A DNA stretch of 19,546 bases from DASWHK01 sp036398215 (lineage in GTDB: Bacteria > Acidobacteriota > UBA890). A program made the position numbers and the translations under genes. Position 1 is the first letter of the stretch. Every line of letters starts with the position of its first letter. A model generated the notes under the pieces. The model had not been told where the DNA came from. It did no database searches and saw only the letters and a program-made list of their open reading frames with translations. The stretch is from assembly GCA_036398215.1 (NCBI GenBank), contig DASWHK010000059.1:1-19546 (forward strand). Reading direction: 5' to 3'. Shown here one piece after another: positions 17,528-19,546 of the stretch.

Positions 17528-18337
17528 GTGTGCCGTTCCATGTTGCTGCTTTTCGTCCCGGTGCTGGCGGTGTTGGCCAGCGCCGGCCCGCCCGTCCCGG
17601 TGCTGGCGGCGTTGGCCGGCGCCGGCCCGCCCGTCCCGCATGCCTCGGTCCGGCAACCCCAGGCCGGGGAAAGTCAGGACGTCTACGTCGCCTCCGCGTC
17701 TCTGCTGCGCACGATGGTGCACCTACCGGCCGACTACGGCGACGGCGTGAGCCACACTCTGGTCGTCGGCTTGCATGGGCACGGCGACCGGCAGCCTAAT
17801 TTCTTCGCGCTGCCGGCGCCCTTTTTCCACGACGCCGGCATCATTTATGCCGTGCCCCAGGCGCCGTATGCTTTTTCGACTTCGAACGGCATCGGCTACA
17901 GCTGGAACCTCCGCGACGTCGACGACCGCGCCGCCGACCAGGGCGACGAGGTCACGATTCGCTACATCCTCGACGTGGTCGCCGCGCTGCGGGCGCGCTA
18001 CGACATCGGCGACGTGTACTTGATGGGCTTCTCGCAGGGCGGCACGTTCACCTACCGGACGGCGATCGCCAACCACGAGGCATTCACGGGCTTCGCCACC
18101 TTCGGCTCGGGCTTCAACGAAGAGTGGTTTTCCGGCGAGGAGCTGGCCGCCGCCAACCGCCTGCGTGCCTTCGTCGCCGGGGGCACGCAGGACTCCTTTG
18201 GGCGTCAGGAGCGGGCCCACGCGTCGCTGCAAGCCGCCGGCTACGACGTGACGCTCTACGAGTTCGACGCCGGCCACACGATCACCCGCGCGGCCCTGGA
18301 GGAGCTCATCGACTGGGTCGGGCGAGTCCGGAGCTAG
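17528..18337 (+). CDS. Exported alpha/beta hydrolase, phospholipase/carboxylesterase type
   Basis: A 269-residue protein from a GTG at 17528 with AGGAGGT 4 nt upstream; an ATG four codons later is the alternative. The N-terminus is a long hydrophobic signal region (MLLLFVPVLAVLASAG) lengthened by a 13-residue duplication. The hydrolase fold starts at TLVVGLHGHGDRQ. The nucleophile is Ser169 (GFSQGGTF), the acid Asp222 (GGTQDSFG) and the base His250 (DAGHTI). The spacing fits the PF02230-like phospholipase/carboxylesterase or polyhydroxybutyrate-depolymerase-like serine esterases. It probably cleaves esters in the periplasm or outside the cell. It is convergent with the DUF4126 gene, with only 6 bp between the stops. 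Confidence 0.85.
   Translation: MCRSMLLLFVPVLAVLASAGPPVPVLAALAGAGPPVPHASVRQPQAGESQDVYVASASLLRTMVHLPADYGDGVSHTLVVGLHGHGDRQPNFFALPAPFFHDAGIIYAVPQAPYAFSTSNGIGYSWNLRDVDDRAADQGDEVTIRYILDVVAALRARYDIGDVYLMGFSQGGTFTYRTAIANHEAFTGFATFGSGFNEEWFSGEELAAANRLRAFVAGGTQDSFGRQERAHASLQAAGYDVTLYEFDAGHTITRAALEELIDWVGRVRS
17555..17632 (+). repeat. 39-bp tandem duplication in the esterase signal region
   Basis: Two adjacent 39-bp units (17555-17593 and 17594-17632) differ at only two bases. They encode VPVLAVLASAGPP and VPVLAALAGAGPP. The duplication keeps the frame and lengthens the hydrophobic or post-cleavage part of the signal peptide. The near identity suggests a recent slippage event. Confidence 0.9.
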
Positions 18338-18343
18338 CGCCCG

Positions 18344-18901
18344 TCAGGCGGGCTGGTGGAGTCGGGCACGGCGGCGGCGGACGGTCAGGAGAATCAACAC
18401 GATCATCGCCGCCGCCAGCACCGGCACGAGGATCGCCAGCACCGCCGTGATCACCGAGCCCGCGGCCTCGGCCGTCGACACCAGCGGGTTCCCCAGGCCT
18501 CCGGTGCCCAGCAGCGAGGCCTGGCGCACCCCCACGGTGGCGATCTGCACGGCGCCGGCGACCGAGCCGCCGGCGATCGCCGCCAGCGTCCACTTGACGT
18601 AGGGATCCATGCCGGTGAAGACCGAGGCGGAGGCGACGATGCCGGCGATCACCGCCGCCGGCGTCGCCACCACGTCGAGAAGGTTGTCCAGCCACGGCAG
18701 GTAATAGGCGCCGATCTCGACGGTCGTGGCGACGATCAGCGTGATCAGCGCCGGCGTGCCGGCGATCCACTCGAAGCTCTCGCCCAGCGCCAGGTAGCCC
18801 CCACGGGCCGCCAGGCTCATCACCAGGAAGGGCACGAAGATACGAAAGCCGCAGGCCGCAGCGACACCGAGGCCCAGCGACACGCTGAGGACGCTTTCCA
18901 T
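18344..18901 (-). CDS. DUF4126 family membrane protein
   Basis: A 185-residue protein from an ATG at 18901; the frame is open to 19090, but the extra N-terminal residues are non-hydrophobic and cysteine-rich, unlike the family. Hydrophobic segments include VLSVSLGLGVAAACGFRIFV, ALITLIVATTVEIGAYYLPW, AAVIAGIVASASVFT, LAAIAGGSVAGAVQIATVGV and VITAVLAILVPVLAAAMIVL. The GLGVAAACGFRIFVPFLVMS start and the ESFEWI-TPALITL segment are typical of DUF4126. It ends in a basic tail (LLTVRRRRARLHQPA). The function of the family is not known to me. Confidence 0.85.
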   Translation of the reverse strand: MESVLSVSLGLGVAAACGFRIFVPFLVMSLAARGGYLALGESFEWIAGTPALITLIVATTVEIGAYYLPWLDNLLDVVATPAAVIAGIVASASVFTGMDPYVKWTLAAIAGGSVAGAVQIATVGVRQASLLGTGGLGNPLVSTAEAAGSVITAVLAILVPVLAAAMIVLILLTVRRRRARLHQPA

Positions 18902-18908
18902 GCCCTCG

Positions 18909-18914
18909 ATTGTA
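18909..18914 (-). promoter_or_regulatory. Possible -10 box of the DUF4126 gene
   Basis: TACAAT on the minus strand matches the consensus at 5 of 6 positions and ends 7 nt before the ATG at 18901. The transcript would be leaderless or nearly so. No convincing -35 box lies at the expected distance. Confidence 0.35.
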
Positions 18915-19051
18915 CCTGGGGGGCGATCGGCGCCACACCCCCAGGGGGCGTCGGAGCTGCCGCTCTGTTGATCGGCGACCGCCTTTCTGACTACCCTCAC
19001 GGCTGGAGCAACCGCGGAAGCGATGCAACACCTCGTACGGGAGCATGGATG

Positions 19052-19546
19052 ATGAGCAACGTCACACTGCGCGTCAACGGCGCAACGCACACGCTGGATA
19101 TCGACCCGTCGACCCGGCTGCTCTATGTCTTGCGCAACGATCTCGGGTTGCGGGGGCCGCGGTTCGGGTGCGGGCTCGGCCAGTGCGGCGCCTGCACGGT
19201 GATCATCGACGGCGTCGCGATGCGATCGTGCGTCACGACGGCGTCTCGGGTCAGCGGCGAGATCACGACGCTCGAGGGCCTCGCGAGGGACGGCACGCTC
19301 GACCCGGTGCAGCAGGCCTGGATCGACGAGCAGGTTCCGCAGTGCGGCTTCTGCCAGAACGGGCAGATCATGACTGCCAAGGCCCTGCTCGATCGAAACC
19401 CGAATCCGACGGATGCCGAGATCCGCGAGGCGATGGACCGGGCGCTGTGCCGCTGCATGACGTACTACCGGGTGCAGGCGGCGATCAGGCGCGTCGCGCG
19501 GGGGGCGCCGGCCGACGCCCCGGCAAACGCCTCGACCACCGTCCCC
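19052..19546 (+). CDS. [2Fe-2S] subunit of a molybdenum hydroxylase, C-terminus cut by window edge
   Basis: 165 codons are open to the right edge. The N-terminal plant-type ferredoxin domain has Cys40, Cys45, Cys48 and Cys60 (CGLGQCGACTVIIDG). The C-terminal all-helical cluster domain has Cys98, Cys101, Cys133 and Cys135 (QCGFCQNGQI and LCRCMTYYRVQ), spaced C-x2-C-x31-C-x-C as in the xanthine dehydrogenase family. The form resembles small subunits of isoquinoline 1-oxidoreductase or aldehyde/CO dehydrogenases; the MTYYR variant leans toward the IorA-like group. Electrons pass from the molybdopterin subunit through these clusters. The large subunit is expected downstream, outside the window. 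The family is about 150-165 residues, so the stop must be close. GGGAG precedes the start by 8 nt; an ATG one codon earlier (19049) is also possible. DUF4126 is divergently oriented. Confidence 0.92.
   Translation, partial: MSNVTLRVNGATHTLDIDPSTRLLYVLRNDLGLRGPRFGCGLGQCGACTVIIDGVAMRSCVTTASRVSGEITTLEGLARDGTLDPVQQAWIDEQVPQCGFCQNGQIMTAKALLDRNPNPTDAEIREAMDRALCRCMTYYRVQAAIRRVARGAPADAPANASTTVP

Overview
The window is very GC-rich, with third codon positions almost always G or C, so long open frames lie antisense to most real genes. Several features suggest Acidobacteriota, perhaps a Thermoanaerobaculia-like lineage: a PadR regulator next to an ADOP-type duplicated permease, a choice-of-anchor B protein, Asp/Gly/Glu-rich exported proteins, and a tRNA gene with no encoded CCA. 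That placement is an inference. No mobile element, rRNA or CRISPR array was seen.

Layout. 1-1246 (minus): the start of an ADOP permease and its PadR regulator. 1247-1754: a non-coding stretch with an AT-rich island and 22-bp repeats. 1755-5525 (plus): an exported FG-GAP/choice-of-anchor B protein, then a two-gene unit of an exported helix-hairpin-helix protein and a small membrane protein. 5510-5806 (minus): a small charged protein. 6041-7435 (minus): a B12-type radical SAM enzyme whose apparent stop is followed in frame by Ala-Glu-Pro and eight more codons. The C-terminus therefore reads Cys-Sec-Ala-Glu-Pro, with a perfect 7-bp hairpin 19 nt after the UGA. This is the hallmark of the CUAEP-tail radical SAM selenoproteins, and conventional gene calling truncates it. 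7572-10160 (plus): a membrane-anchored alpha/beta hydrolase. 10197-12680 (plus): a hybrid histidine kinase.

12771-17315 (plus) looks like a compact biosynthetic operon. It holds a possible 44-residue peptide, two paralogous cobalamin-type radical SAM enzymes in tandem, a 2-oxoglutarate/Fe(II)-type oxygenase and a class I methyltransferase. Two junctions are TGATG stop/start overlaps. I read it as a candidate ribosomal-peptide (RiPP-like) modification cluster without an assigned product. The peptide frame ends in Tyr-Leu-Tyr-Phe-Ser before its UGA, which is followed by a Cys codon, so selenocysteine there is a weaker possibility.

After the operon come a convergent tRNA-Leu(CAA), an exported esterase with a duplicated signal-peptide segment, a DUF4126 membrane protein on the minus strand, and the start of a molybdenum-hydroxylase [2Fe-2S] subunit that runs off the right edge.
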